Shown: piece by piece, positions 44,400 through 56,579 of the stretch | How positions within the stretch are numbered: the stretch's first letter is position 1 | Layout of the letters: each line of letters starts with the position of its first letter | Assembly (NCBI RefSeq): GCF_051401765.1 | Contig: NC_135071.1 | Span: forward strand, 16,036,961-16,100,960 | Direction: 5' to 3' | From: Calliopsis andreniformis | Lineage: Eukaryota; Arthropoda; Insecta; Hymenoptera; Andrenidae | Length of the DNA: 64,000 nucleotides | Position numbers and translations under genes: made by a program | Notes under the pieces: model-generated | Seen by the model: the letters and a program-made list of their open reading frames with translations, nothing else | The model's database searches: none | What the model was told of the DNA's origin: nothing

Positions 44400-45840
44400 A
44401 TTTCGATCATTTAGTTTGAGGTATGAGGCGTGTTCAGAATTCAGGGAAACGAGAATCGTGGAGAACTGGTCATTGGATCTTCTATTTTTTTATAGTTCCT
44501 ATTGTTAGATACGTAATGATGTGGTAGGAGTGACGTCAGAGGTTTTTGAATTATATTAAATCTTTTATCTGTTCGTTTCGTCTTGTTTGATGTCTGACTA
44601 GCAAGTAGTAGCGCAGATAGATTAATCAGACAATACGTACTACAAAGAGGATATACACAATAGAATCACTGACATGACTTCGAAATTTGTATTCTTAGAC
44701 TTGGTTTACCTTAGTAAGCCTGTGAGAACACAGAATCCTTCTCATATAATAAAAAATATGTATAAGAATACTGATTCCACTTTGTCTGACCATGACATGC
44801 CACTTCTACTTCAGACAATAATATTCAATTTCCAACTTCTCCGATTCAATTTCTATTATTTTCAGAATCAGTCTGACAGGAAGTCCTCATACTAATGATG
44901 AGAGTGATACCTTCAAAAGCAAATCAATAAGTCATAAAACAAAGTATTATCACAATACCACTCAGTCTAAAAGAAACAAAAATATTTCATGCATTTCCAA
45001 TAACTTAAAAGCGTCCAAATGCTCACGATAGCGCGCATCCCTCAGACTCCTCAGCACTAAAATTAGTCCCAACACTATTCCCCACAGAAGTCCTGAAGGG
45101 CCTCGGGGGGGAGGAGGGACAGACACTCGACAGAATGGCGAGGCTACGTCGGAAGAGCGAACGCGAGCAAAGAAAGCGTGGCCGAGAAGGAGGAAGGCCT
45201 GGGGGACGGAAGACGGGAGAAAAGGGAGGAAGCTTCCTGCACGGTGCAGCGCGGGTGACAAACAACTGCGCGGATTCCACAGATCCACGCGGCGCGCAAA
45301 GTCCGCGCTAATTAGCGGTTCACGACCGTGCCGAAAAAGAGACGACGCGCGACGAGCCGAATAAGAGAAACAGAGGGTGGGAGGGGATCGGGGGAGTGGG
45401 AGAGAAAGGAATAGAAAGTAGAAACCCGAGTAAGAAGCTTGGTGAGCGGGACAGGGGAGAGAGGAGAGGGGAGAGAGGATGGCAGCCCGTACGGGCCATT
45501 TGAATATATCGGGGTGGGACAGTGAGCGATGTTGCACCTGCCGACGCGAGTCAGTGTAATAGCTGCGAGATGTCACGCCGTTAGAGGCACGAGCGAAATT
45601 CGCGGCTGCTCCGTCTCGGCTCTTTTTAGTCGAAGACGCCGCGTCGGAGAACGCGTCGCTCCGGATGGACGATTAGTTGGATGAGTTGCGCTGGATCTCG
45701 GGGGTGGATCGCTGCGAGGGGACGTAATCATTGGGTGGCGAGGTTTCCGTGACGGAAGGGAGGACCAGATTTATAGATTTCTTCATATTTTTCAGAGTGC
45801 TCTTGAAGCAAATGTTGTAGAGAGATTGAACATATTGCTT
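44400..45840. other. Intergenic, with purine-rich CpG block
   Basis: AT-rich to 45000, then a CpG- and purine-rich block to about 45760, with runs of GGGAGAG at 45360-45482. The antisense frame 44962-45576 is Leu/Pro/Ser low complexity without a domain. No gene called. Confidence 0.55.
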
Positions 45841-45902
45841 CCTGATATTTAAATATGCAGATTTTCCAACAGCTCAATTTTTAAATATCTCAAATTTTAA
45901 AT

Positions 45903-46090
45903 ATTTGAATTTTCAAGTATCTCTATTCTTAAATGTTTAAATTTAAATTTAAAATTTATTTAAATTTAATATTTAAATTTTCAAATATTCCAATCCTTAA
46001 ATATTTAAATTTTCAAATATCTCAACCTTTGAATATTCAAATTTTTAGATATACCACTTTTCAAATATTCAAATTTTTGAACAGCCCACT
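45903..46090. repeat. AT-rich tandem array with 32-bp period
   Basis: ATTYAAATTTT starts at 45971, 46003, 46035 and 46067, exactly 32 bp apart. A related unit starts at 45903. Units are mixtures of 8-bp pieces such as AAATATTC and TTTAAATT. Confidence 0.85.
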
Positions 46091-46489
46091 AATTTATAGA
46101 TTTGAGATTTGATAATATACAGGCGGCTCATTAAAATTAGTTCAATCAGAAATGAATTACAACATAGTTACAATCAAAATTAATTTCTCTATTAGATCTA
46201 ACACTACACAAATACAAAAACAGAATCCATGCAATCTAGGATATCACTGTTTTCTGAATCAATAAGATAGAACACGCTTAAAATCAAAGAAACAAACTAC
46301 GCTTTACACATCTTAGTATTCATCGCGATCTTGTCCTTACACTTAATTTTAACTAGATATGAAATACTTTTAAAAGTTCAGTAGCTTCTTAATTACCACA
46401 CACTCACGATTCACTCACTATGAAAGTTTCCTCGGTATCATGTTCCTCTGTAGCATCTCTGAAGGAGACACGAGCCCCCTCTGACCGTG

Positions 46490-47560
46490 CACCACTGTTT
46501 AACGATATCTTATCGAGCCGCTTTGTACCGGTTTAATTAACGATTAATAATATACGCTGGACGTTACGTAAATATGGCGTTTTACGAGTACGCGGGGCCC
46601 TGATAAGCGTCCGAGGGCAATAGAAACGTATGAATATCGAAATGGATTCGTCCAGAAACCGGTCGCGGGATCTCGGAGATACCGTAACAGGGATTATAAC
46701 AGGAACTCGAGGCGGCCGCCTGCCTCTCGTTCGTTTCTCCTTTATCACGGTCCGAGTTCAGCACGCCTCTGCCAGTCAAATTAACGTGTTAATTGCGGCA
46801 AAGGGAGAAAATGAAGTGCTCAGCACCGGTCGGCTAAACTGTTCCAGATTGTTTACTTGTGAATTATAAGCGCCTGAACGTTTCTATTAGAGTGAAACCG
46901 AAAGTTTCGCGGATCCGCTTTGCTCCCTTCGCTTGCGAGCTGCTTGCAGTGTCGTTCGAAAAATACAAATTCGCTGGTAATTGTGACAAAGTTGCAACTA
47001 CAGGTGTTTTCAAATTTCGAGATAAAATTCTTTTTCCGTTTTCTTCTGTGTACTTTCTTTCTACCACCCCCACGTTTTTGAACTACTAGCTAACTTGATA
47101 AATATTATATAAATTATCAGGATATAAAATGTGTTTGTAATTGACTACTCTGTTTCTAAATTAAGCTTTAAAATCGTTTCAAGAAGCTGATGCGCAGCCT
47201 GGGCGAGTCAGTTGTCAGCCAGTGACGCAACCGAGCGCCACCAACGCAGATGCCATTAATCCCTAACGAGGTGGCTTATTAGCTAATTAATTGAAATGCA
47301 TTATTGCTCAGAAACGGCGACTGTCGCCGACGAGGCGAGACCATTCTTATTCTTCGTTCTCGCGACAGCGCTGACCTCCCGATAATTCTGACGACGCAAT
47401 CGCTCAAATATTTCGCATCGTTTCGCGTTACCGCGAATACGTGCGGGGAAAAGTGGAAGCCTTTGTTTAGGACTATAGTTAATTGGAGATGTTAAGAAAC
47501 GTACGCTATTGTGATTGGGAAGACGTTTCAACCCTTTATTAATTTATGCTTTGACGAGGT
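46490..47560. promoter_or_regulatory. Candidate enhancer with homeodomain sites
   Basis: Contains GGTTTAATTAACGATTAATAA (46531-46551), a 16-bp near-palindrome AATTAACGTGTTAATT (46779-46794), TTGTTTAC (forkhead-type), and TTAGCTAATTAATTG near 47279-47293. Dense TAAT cores in mixed-composition DNA are typical of insect enhancers. No coding evidence. Confidence 0.35.
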
Positions 47561-47646
47561 GAGGTCATTAAAGTGGTACATTTATCAAATATCCAAATAT
47601 TTAATACTATGACACATGTCGCACATGTAGGTACTACAATAGGTAC

Positions 47647-47779
47647 TCATTTAATGAAAGTAACACGTAACAATTTTTTAGACTACTTATTCTACTACTA
47701 TTCTACTATTATTTAGACTACTGATTAGACTAATCATTTAACGCGAGCAACACGTACCTATTTTCTAGACTAATTATTC
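47647..47779. repeat. Direct duplication, 87-bp offset
   Basis: Segments 47647-47692 and 47734-47779 share TCATTTAA, AACACGTA, TTTAGACTA/TCTAGACTA and TTATTC in order, roughly three quarters identical. Confidence 0.65.
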
Positions 47780-49020
47780 AAAATAACTTCAATCTATACA
47801 ACTTTTAATATTATATATTTAATAAATAATTTTCTCCTAAACATATAAATAATCTTTTGCTTCCCCTCAGAAACACACTTTTTCAAGCCTTGTAATTTTT
47901 TTCGTATATATGCAATACATTAAATATTGAATACTATTATATACTATGCACTAGAACACTCTACTCAATCGTGATTTCATTATCCAAAAATAAACACAAT
48001 ATGTACTCTATCACCCCTCCTACCTCCCTTATCGACAAGCAACACGAAACCCTCAGAGCTAATCAACTTTTCCTCTGCAACGAACAGGGCCCAGCGAATC
48101 GACGCAGAGGACGCAGAACCAATCAAAGCGACAAAGCGATCCTCGTCGAACGCTAATCATAGTCGCGACGACCACCTGCGTTCGCCTTCCGACTAACAGG
48201 GCGCACTTGCTGTCCCATGGTACGCGGTGCTCCTAGGGGGTGGCGTAGAATTTAAATTAATTGATAGCCAATCTCGTATGAGATTCATAGTCCGTTAATT
48301 GGGAGCTTATAGGCGAGGGACCCTCGTTAGTAAGCGTGGCACCGTGAACGTGCATACGTGCACAGAGCGCTGGGGCATCGGTGCGTGCGTGTCCCGCGCA
48401 CGTGGTGTTTTCGGATGTGTTATTTCAGCCGAGTGGAGCAGGTACGCGACGCAACAAAGCGGGGATAACAACGGGAACACAGGTGCGACAACCGCTGGCA
48501 GCGCTCCCTGTCATGCGCGTCATACGCTCGCTGGCTCGATCCTCGATGACAGCTCGGTGAACCGTAACCGCTTTAATGACATAATCCCACCCAACCCCTG
48601 ACCCCGCGCCCCGCGCCACCTTTCAGCATCCGAGTTTCGATGGCTGACTGGTAGATTGAATTCGCTCAACGTTTCGCTTGGTTGTGTTTCCCTGAACGTT
48701 TTTCAGGGACGAAGGAAAGGGCTCGTAATTTGGGATTCTTGATGGGGGTGGAGGGATGAAATGAAAATTTAAGATTATGAATACAGTAGCGCTCGTAAGT
48801 ATTCGAACGATTTCACAAGGTTGGAGATTTAAATATTTAAAATACTTCTAAGTTGCAGCAAACATAGTAATGAAATTATATCGAGAGCAAGCAGTCCTAC
48901 CCCTCCTCGTAGGGAGAAACAAGAATATTCTACAAAATGAACCGAGCCATCGAAAAAAGTCAACGCTGAGAGTCTAAGGGGAAGTGGGCATCATGGTCAG
49001 ACGGAGGAACAATGAGCACG
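47780..49020. other. Intergenic, no gene seen
   Basis: AT-rich to 48030, then a moderately GC-rich stretch to about 48650 without recognisable content. A possible transposon end is at 48784. Confidence 0.6.
48784..48860. mobile_element. Possible Tc1/mariner-type terminal fragment
   Basis: CAGTAGCGCTCGTAAGTATT preceded by TA resembles the terminal repeats of Tc1-like elements. I found no matching inverted end nearby, so it would be a solo, truncated end. Confidence 0.35.
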
Positions 49021-49029
49021 GAGTGGAGA

Positions 49030-49500
49030 AGCAATAATTCGAGTCTTTTTGCTCGATTTTCTTCTTCCGTTGGCGGTCGATTCCTCCGACAACGAATCCC
49101 AGCGCAGGAATGACCGCCTGCATATACATATGCAACGTGTAACGAGTTTCGCGATGATTTACATCCCCGTGGCCGTCGTGGAACTAATCTGTATTTGTTT
49201 ATTTAGTCAAACAGTGTCCAGGGGAGAGACGAGAGGGGGATGTCGGGCTCACGAGGTCCGGTCTCTCGGTGCCCGTTCACCATCGCTCCTTTCCTTCCCT
49301 CCTTTTTTCGCTGATCTACGCGGTGATTTAGGGTTTCGGGTTTCGATGCACTCGCCGGTCCGTTGTGTTTACCATTCCGCTGAATTTATTGCCAGAACCC
49401 GAAGCAGATAGCCGGCGAACGAGCGAGAAAGCAATTGGATTCGCACTCCGATTTCGTCGCGGTGCCCTCGGCGGATTAAAAATCGCCTGGATCCTTTGCA
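49030..49500. promoter_or_regulatory. Candidate regulatory block
   Basis: Contains a near-palindrome TGCATATACATATGCA (49119-49134, POU/octamer-like halves), GTGATTTA, and TGTTTATTTAG (forkhead-type). Mixed GC, no plausible protein. Regulatory role is inference. Confidence 0.3.
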
Positions 49501-49759
49501 ACTTTGAGGAACCAATGCTGCAAAGTCTTGCAACAGTGAAATATTTATTACGCGTCAGGATGAGGTATCTGATTTGGTATCTGAAGGTAGGACATTCTGA
49601 GTACATTTTTTTACTGTTGGTGGTACATTTTGGGGAGGAATATTTATTGGAGTCACTCGAGGATTCCGTATAATTGAATCATGAGGGTGCGTGGCGGTTG
49701 TAATATATAGTTTCTTTAAGAGGCAAAGAAATTCGTCGGTTTCAGGTCGGTTAAAGTGC

Positions 49760-50170
49760 AGTAATTTGTCATTATAATTGAATAATTTAGAAACTTAACG
49801 CATTGGTACTTAAAGAATTCAATAGCTGAGTAATTGAATAACTTGATGAACGAATAATTGAGTGATAAAGTAATTGCCTGAATACTTGAATATTTACACA
49901 TTTGGATAATTGAATACTTGAGTGACTTAATAATTGAATGCTTGAATACCTGAACATGTACCTAGTTGGATAATTGCATACCTGCGTTACCTAATAATTA
50001 CATACTTGAATACTTGAATATTTACATACCTGGATAATTGAATACTTGAACAGATACTTAAGTCTCTTCATAATTGAAAACTTGAATAATTTAATATCTC
50101 AATATTTGAACGAGCGAATAATGAAACAACTAAGTAGCTAAGTAGCTAAGTACTTGAATAATTGAAAACA
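49760..50170 (+). repeat. Low-complexity array of TTGAATA units with 64-bp higher order
   Basis: Diverged 8-bp units (CTTGAATA, ATTGAATA). GGATAATTG recurs at 49904, 49968 and 50032, exactly 64 bp apart, giving at least three 64-bp units from about 49880 to 50071. Confidence 0.85.
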
Positions 50171-50179
50171 CAGTCGTTA

Positions 50180-51253
50180 AGAAACTACAGAACAATTCCC
50201 TAACATTTCTTACGACCCTATCAATTCAAGCCTTAAACATCTCCCTAAACTAGACCAGAAACTCCAAATTCAGTATGAAACGAATAGGATTAACATTTAC
50301 ATCATATCTACGACACAGTAATCCCTCATAATCACCCCCGTCACATCGCTAATCGCAAGTAGTAGCCCACGCCGCGACCGAACACCCACATCACCGAGCG
50401 AGCCTCGAAGCGCAGCGTCGTCGCAGCCAGCGTAGGAGAATTCGGTTCACCAGTCCAGCCAGCCGCCGCGGCCGAATCGGTCCCGCTCTGTTCCAGGAAG
50501 AGGGTCGGATCATTAATTCTCGAGGTACATTAATTTCCCGTAACCACGAGCAACGTCAGGCCTAGGCCGAAGCTGGTGACCAGATGGCAGCCGGGTTTGT
50601 TGCTCATTAGGTCGTCACCGGACCTTCGCACTTCGGTTAGACGTGGTCGCGCCTACATCCGAAATCTGACGATCCCCGCCGAAAACGATCTCCTACGCGG
50701 CGTAAGGAGCCGCTCCATTGAGGAAGTTACAGGAATACCCACTTTCTGGACCACCCAGCCAGCGGCTGACTCCTCTCCGTCTATCGCTACCCGGTAGCTC
50801 GATATCCACCGCGGCGTGGACGAAATAACTCGTCGACCGTGATTTAGCCCTTGGGACGATCACCCTTCGGTTTATTTTTCTCTTTCTCTTTTCTTTTTTT
50901 TCGCCAAAGTGGTGCAGGGACGCGCGCTCTGATTAGTCGACGTAATTAGTGGAGACGCTGGTTCTGGGACTGAGGATTTATCGCGGACACTTTTTGCTTG
51001 TCAGGGAAGTGTCAGGGGTCTTCTATTTTTGGGCGTGTATTGTTGTTCGATTAGATTGCTCGCGGAGAGGATGAAGGGGATACTCAGTAAAAGATAGTGA
51101 GAAGTATTCTTGTGTTCTATTAGGCAGTGTTAACAAGATCTAGTCACTCTTTTAAGGGAGATTCAATAAGAGTCGAGTTGAATAAGTCGAGTTAATAATT
51201 GTTTAAATTCCTCTGGCGTATATATAAGTCACAGGAGTGTCATAGTGTTAATA
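50180..51253. other. Intergenic, no gene seen
   Basis: CpG-rich block at about 50350-50960 with no recognised domain or motif cluster; AT-rich after 51060. Confidence 0.6.
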
Positions 51254-51404
51254 CAGGGTGTTTCATAATTCATGGTACAAAGTGGGTTAGGTAGATTCTA
51301 TGGCTGGAAATGAGACGAAGATCAAGAATAACGAAATTGCGTTACCTAAAAGCCTAATTAAAATAAAGCATCTTTTCATGTACCATGAATTATGAAACGC
51401 CCTG
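51254..51404. mobile_element. MITE-like element (151 bp)
   Basis: Terminal inverted repeats of about 25 bp begin CAGGGYGTTTCATAATTC and differ at one position between ends. They are flanked by TA at 51252-51253 and 51405-51406. The centre (about 100 bp) has no coding sequence. CAGGG ends and TA duplication suggest a non-autonomous Tc1/mariner-type element. Confidence 0.85.
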
Positions 51405-53870
51405 TATAAGCATCCAATGTCTCTATTAACCTATTGCATATGCATGGAAAATCCCATTTCGTCATTAATGAACAATACTTCAGACCTTTGAAAAGCACTG
51501 TAAAAGCCTACTGCAGCTTCCTACCAATATTTCTTGAACCATCAATTCGAGAACAATCAGGCCCGCAATAAAGTAATTATCGGTGCCATAAAAGCAGGAC
51601 TCATTAAGCAAGCACGTCATTACTGCATCACCGATACCAGGAACGCCTCAACAACTGCGGGCAGACACGAAAGGGGTTAATCTCCGAAATCGCGGAGCCC
51701 TGGAAACCGTCTTCGATGGATCATTACGGTTCGAGCTGGTCGATCCTTCTTCCTCGCGGTTTAATTAATTGGCCATAACTCAAGAAAACAGTAAATCTCC
51801 CGATCTCGCTCATGCGGGCCCGCCGCGGAAGAATGGCCTCGTAGGTGGCGATTGTCTCAGGGCCCACGCTGTGTGGGTGTGCAGAAATGGCCCAGCACCT
51901 CCGCGATTTCAGGGATTCCCTCGACTTTTCGACGCCCGACGCGAGCATCGTGACTCCCCACGCGATCCGCCGCGAATCGACGCGTGCCTTCCAGGGCACG
52001 ATGGAGGAACGAGGGTACCCTTTCGTCGCCATTGTTTCCCATCTGACAGATAGCAGAGCGTGACTCTTTTTCAGATTTTCGCGTGGGAGTAGGGGAAATT
52101 ATCGACACGTTCTCTTCCAGAAAAACAATCTTTGATGCTTGATAAACTGTTCAAGAAACTTTGTGTTAATTATCAATAATGGACATACTATTTTATTTCT
52201 CTAAATCTTCTTTAGTCCCAGATAAAATCTTCACTTGCCACGCATCTGAGAAAAAGTCACCTTCTTCTTCTTCCGTCGGAAGCAACGTGAATTCCTCCTC
52301 GCTCTAACAGACCACGTAGAATCGCGAATTGCGCATTGCAGTTGCGTGTGGTCCGTGTAACGTCGTCTTTCCCTCCTTTCCCTCGACTTGCAAATTTCTC
52401 GGTGCCAGGGAACCACCAGGAACGAGGGAGCCAGTGCACGACCATTCATGTCCGCCGAGCTATGATCGATGATCTCGCGTCGCTCTTAGGCGACACAAAG
52501 CTCTCGACGCTATCGTGCCCGATCTGCTCCTTATCACCCCACCAGATTGCTTCCTACGAGCCCTTCGTCCTTCATGTCGGAGCCTCGAGTGGGTGGAGAG
52601 AACCGTGAAAAAGAATCCGATGCGACTTGTAATTGGACGGGGACGCTGTTTGGCGACGCTGACGACGCCTGACACTGGGATTCACAAAGACTCGGTGCCC
52701 TTTGAAAAATGTGTCGCGAAGACGAGGGACTCTTTCGCTCGAATGACAGTTGTGATGAGGGATGGGGCACTGATAGGGTTCCACAGGGGGCAATTCTATG
52801 GCGAATAATATTTTTTTACTGGGGCTACTTTCAAAGAAAGTAAGTTATAATGTTACGTAATACTTGGAATTGAAAATTTGGAAGATGCAAGTAGGTACTA
52901 TGCAAAGCACTTGCTATGATTTTCTTTTCAATCTGTATTCTAAATTTTTCAATATTCTTTAACTTAAGATAAGTATGTATATATAATTTTACTTGATTGA
53001 AAGGAAAATACTTTTAAAAATAATTAGAGAAGCATTTATTCATACTTCACTTCGAACCCAAGTGCAAGGTACTCAGCTCGACTGATTGTAAGTAGTAAGA
53101 CCACCTATGAATTCAGTCACTGAAAGCATCCATGAACCCTCTCAAGCCTCCCAGAGATCCCCTCGACCAATACAAACAACTATGGGAAGTTCTGAAGGAA
53201 GAAAGAAGCATGCAAGAAAGTTTGCCAACGAGACGTGTCATCCAGTGTAACACAATCCCAAAAGCACTCTTCAGCGACGACTCTCCAGAGGAGCACTCGT
53301 AATTCACTCGAACGGCGATCCTCCCGCGTAGACAGGGCCGAGAACTCTCCTAAAAATCTGCGAAATGGAGGTTCGAGGGGTCACCGATCGGCGAGGGCGC
53401 AGCAGGTGTTCCAGGCTGATTTTATGACAGCCCTTGACCCCGGCTAAGCCGATTGGAATAAGTTTTCCACTCGTCCAGATATATTCCCTGGCCACGGCAC
53501 GTAGGTGCTAGTGGGAGCCAGTTCCCCCCCTCTCGGGCCCCGATTTATGTGTGGCCCCGATCAGACGAATAACGATCTGTAAAAAGGTTTGTAAAGTTGG
53601 CGGGTAGCAAGAACCCCGTGGCGTGGCGGCTCTGGCCCTCCCTGTGTGAGATCGTCCAGCTATCGACGGGGCTCGCGCCTCGTCTGAAACTTTGTTGAGG
53701 CCCTCCTCTGGCTAGACTTATTTTCTCTGTTGTGATTAGTCACACCTGGGAAGGCTTTCGTGAAATGGATCTTCGGAGTTGAGGGGTTTACTGGTACAGT
53801 GGTAAGAATTGTGTTATCAGAATGCAGAAACATAGGTACTTAATGGTGATAAATATTTTCAGAATCTCAC
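51405..53870. other. Intergenic with CpG-rich blocks, no gene seen
   Basis: 51540-52070 has GCAATAAAGTAATTATCG and GCCATAAAAGC (Hox-type motifs) followed by CpG-rich sequence. 52250-52800 and 53240-53760 are further GC blocks. Overlapping frames on both strands carry no domain. Confidence 0.5.
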
Positions 53871-53879
53871 AAGTATCCA

Positions 53880-54210
53880 GACTTCAATTATTCTATCACT
53901 TTTGGTCACTAAATCGGTTATTTGGTTAAATAATTAGGCATTTAATTGTTTGATTATTCAAATATTTGAATTTTCAATTATTTTATCTATATTGTATCTA
54001 TTCAGTTAGTCAGGTAGTCAGTTATTCAATTATTCTCGTATTCACTCCCTCAGTTGTCCATTTCTTCAATTATTCAATTAATTGAATATTCAAACTTGCA
54101 AGATTTAAATTATTCAAATTTCCACTTATTCAGTTATTCAGGGTATTTACTTATTCTATTACCCATGTACTCAAGCCTTCAAGTTCTCAATTATCCACAC
54201 ATTAAACTTT
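53880..54210 (-). repeat. Low-complexity array, opposite orientation to 49.8-50.2 kb
   Basis: Units such as TTATTCAA, ATTATTCA and TTCAAATA are the reverse complement of the TTGAATAA units at 49760-50170. Less regular; no clear higher-order period. Confidence 0.7.
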
Positions 54211-54299
54211 TGGTCAACGAAGTCAGTTTGTTTGCCCGAATTCCTGAAACAGAGTCTCTTACTATCACACGAACAGTCCAACTTCTCCACGAACTATTG

Positions 54300-56390
54300 A
54301 AATAACTTCACCGCGGGCTTTCATCGAACTCTCGCGCCCCTTGGGCCATACTCCTTGTTCGATTCCAGTCACATCGTGTAAATTAAGTTTCAACCAGTCC
54401 ACATTCCGAACCTTGCCCCCGCCCCTCATTACATCCTCCTTTTTACTCATTAACGTGTCCCGATGTTTGCTTCGCAGAATCCCTCTTCGCCAGCCAAATT
54501 CTAAACGAATCTTCAGATATGAAGTGGGAGAGTGGAGCGTTTTAAAGCTTCCTGGGACTAACATGCCGGCGAAACGAGCGAGAAAGCTCGCGGGAATGAC
54601 GGGGTCATCGTGGGCCCTGTCCGTAGGAAGAAAACGCAGTAAACGGCGCGGAGGCAGCCAGGATTTTATGAATAATGGTCGCAAGAAAACGTTCGTCGGC
54701 GCACCGCGTACGGTGGGCGTTTCTACGTTTTTTACGCCTCACTTTTACGATCCATTCGGTCGTGGCCAGGAGGCAGAGGCACGATGCACACGTCCGGCGG
54801 GCATCAAGTGAACCGACACGATCCCCGTCCGCGTTCTAACGATTTCCTGCGATGAAATGTTTGTTCTAATGCCAACAAACGACCCCTCCGGCCTTCTCAT
54901 TAATACGGTATACGTTTTTCATGGCCACTCGCATCGCTCTTTTTCGTTAAACGCTGGCGACCTCGGCCGGAGGACTAATCCGATGAGGTTCTTTCGCCCC
55001 TTCGAATAACCTGCTGTATTACCGGGATGATTTTTAGCTTTCTATCTTGACAGGTTCTAAAAGTCCCATGTTAGATAGTAATATTAGTAATTAGTAATAT
55101 TTCTTAGGGGGAGCCTCTCGAGTTAAGAAGGAGGCAGTAGTGTGCGGATAAGGGAAGTGTTGGATAATAAGCCTCGTTCGGATTAGCCGAGTTACTTGAA
55201 TTCAAGCCAGCTGGGTTCGAGCAGCTTGATGTCAAGTTTGTGTTCACGCTAGTTTAGCTACTTAGACTCAAGTGGTTTGCAATGAAATGTAGCTTGAATA
55301 TTTCTACAGTTCATCCTGAACAAATTAAAGTGCGAGTACAGTAGAGTTCGATAACAGCGTGGAAATTAAATTTCTTAAAAATCGCCTCGTCGTCTGTTCA
55401 CGTATGTGTTTATATATTATTCTTGGTGGTCACGGAAAAATCCAATAAAAACGATGAAACGATGATTACACAGTCACTTTGCGTGCAGCAACACAATCAC
55501 GAAGTAACACAGCTCAATAAATAATCGCCGAAGGAACCAAAGAATTGAGAGTCGAAAGGAGTAGCCTCGAAAGCAGGAAGTGAAAGAAGCTGTCACAACC
55601 GCATGCATCGGCGTGCCGAGGCATCGCAAATCAATCTGCCTCGAGGATCTCGTTTCACTGGAGACAGGAACACCGAAAAACCCGTGTTCCCTTCGTGTCT
55701 GAGGCCAGCGTCTTCGAGGCGTCTCGGCTGGCCAGTCCTCGACACGCCCGCTCTGGCCAACAATGAAAGTCGACACGTCGATCGTGGAAGCCGAGCACGT
55801 GTGGCGATCGTTCTGCATAAGGTTTCACAGGGAGTCGATGATTTTTGCGGTCTGGCTCAAAGGGCCACCGAAAAGGGGCCCGAAAACAAGATGAGCCCTG
55901 GCGCCACGTCGTTGCGTGGCTGACACGTGATCCGTCTGCAGGGGTGTGAACTCCAGCCACGGGATACCCCGTCGTCCTTTTTTCCTCTCTCCCCTCCTCC
56001 CTTCAACCTCCTTCGCCGTCGCTGTGACGGCTAATGACGCGTGGAGGAAGGAAGACTGAGGCCCTGTTGCGGAATTCGAGCTATTTTCAAAAGCGACTGC
56101 GGCCGAGCGGTGTCCTTGTAAACGGAACACCCCCGCGAGTTTGGGGACGATTCTGGGAACGATTAGGCGGTTTATGTCCTTTTGAGGGGAAATTAAGGCT
56201 GGTTTATCGGCGAGGAGTTGCTGCTTCGAGATTGCATTGAAGTTCTTTCGGTGGGTCTGCGTTGCGTGGTTTGAGTCTTGGGTTGGTATGCTGGAGGTAC
56301 AGTAGCTGTATCTTATTCAACTTGGGAAAATTGAACAACTCAAGAACTGTGAGATTTTAATAGTGATTTTAATAGTGATACTATACTGGC
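54300..56390. other. Intergenic, no gene seen
   Basis: CpG-rich blocks at about 54300-55020 and 55560-56280; AT-rich between. The frame 54341-54811 starts at TTG and has no domain. CACGTG occurs at 55924-55929. Confidence 0.55.
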
Positions 56391-56399
56391 TAAGAGTTA

Positions 56400-56572
56400 A
56401 TGGCTTATAACCAAGAGTACTTGAATATTCGTATACTTGTACAGTTAAATACACGAATAATTGAATATTTGAATACTTGAATATTTGAATATTTGAATAT
56501 TTGAATATTGAATATTTGAATATTTGAATATTTGAATATTTGAATATTTGAATATTTGAATATTTGAAAGTG
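56400..56572 (+). repeat. Tandem array of 8-bp unit GAATATTT
   Basis: At least a dozen near-perfect copies of GAATATTT from about 56462 to 56568 with one 7-bp slip, preceded by diverged units (ACTTGAAT, CGAATAAT). Confidence 0.95.
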
Positions 56573-56579
56573 TTAATTC

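Noticed and set aside
55205..55230. GGTTCGAGC resembling a tRNA B box
   Set aside because: No A box, acceptor stem or cloverleaf could be found around it.
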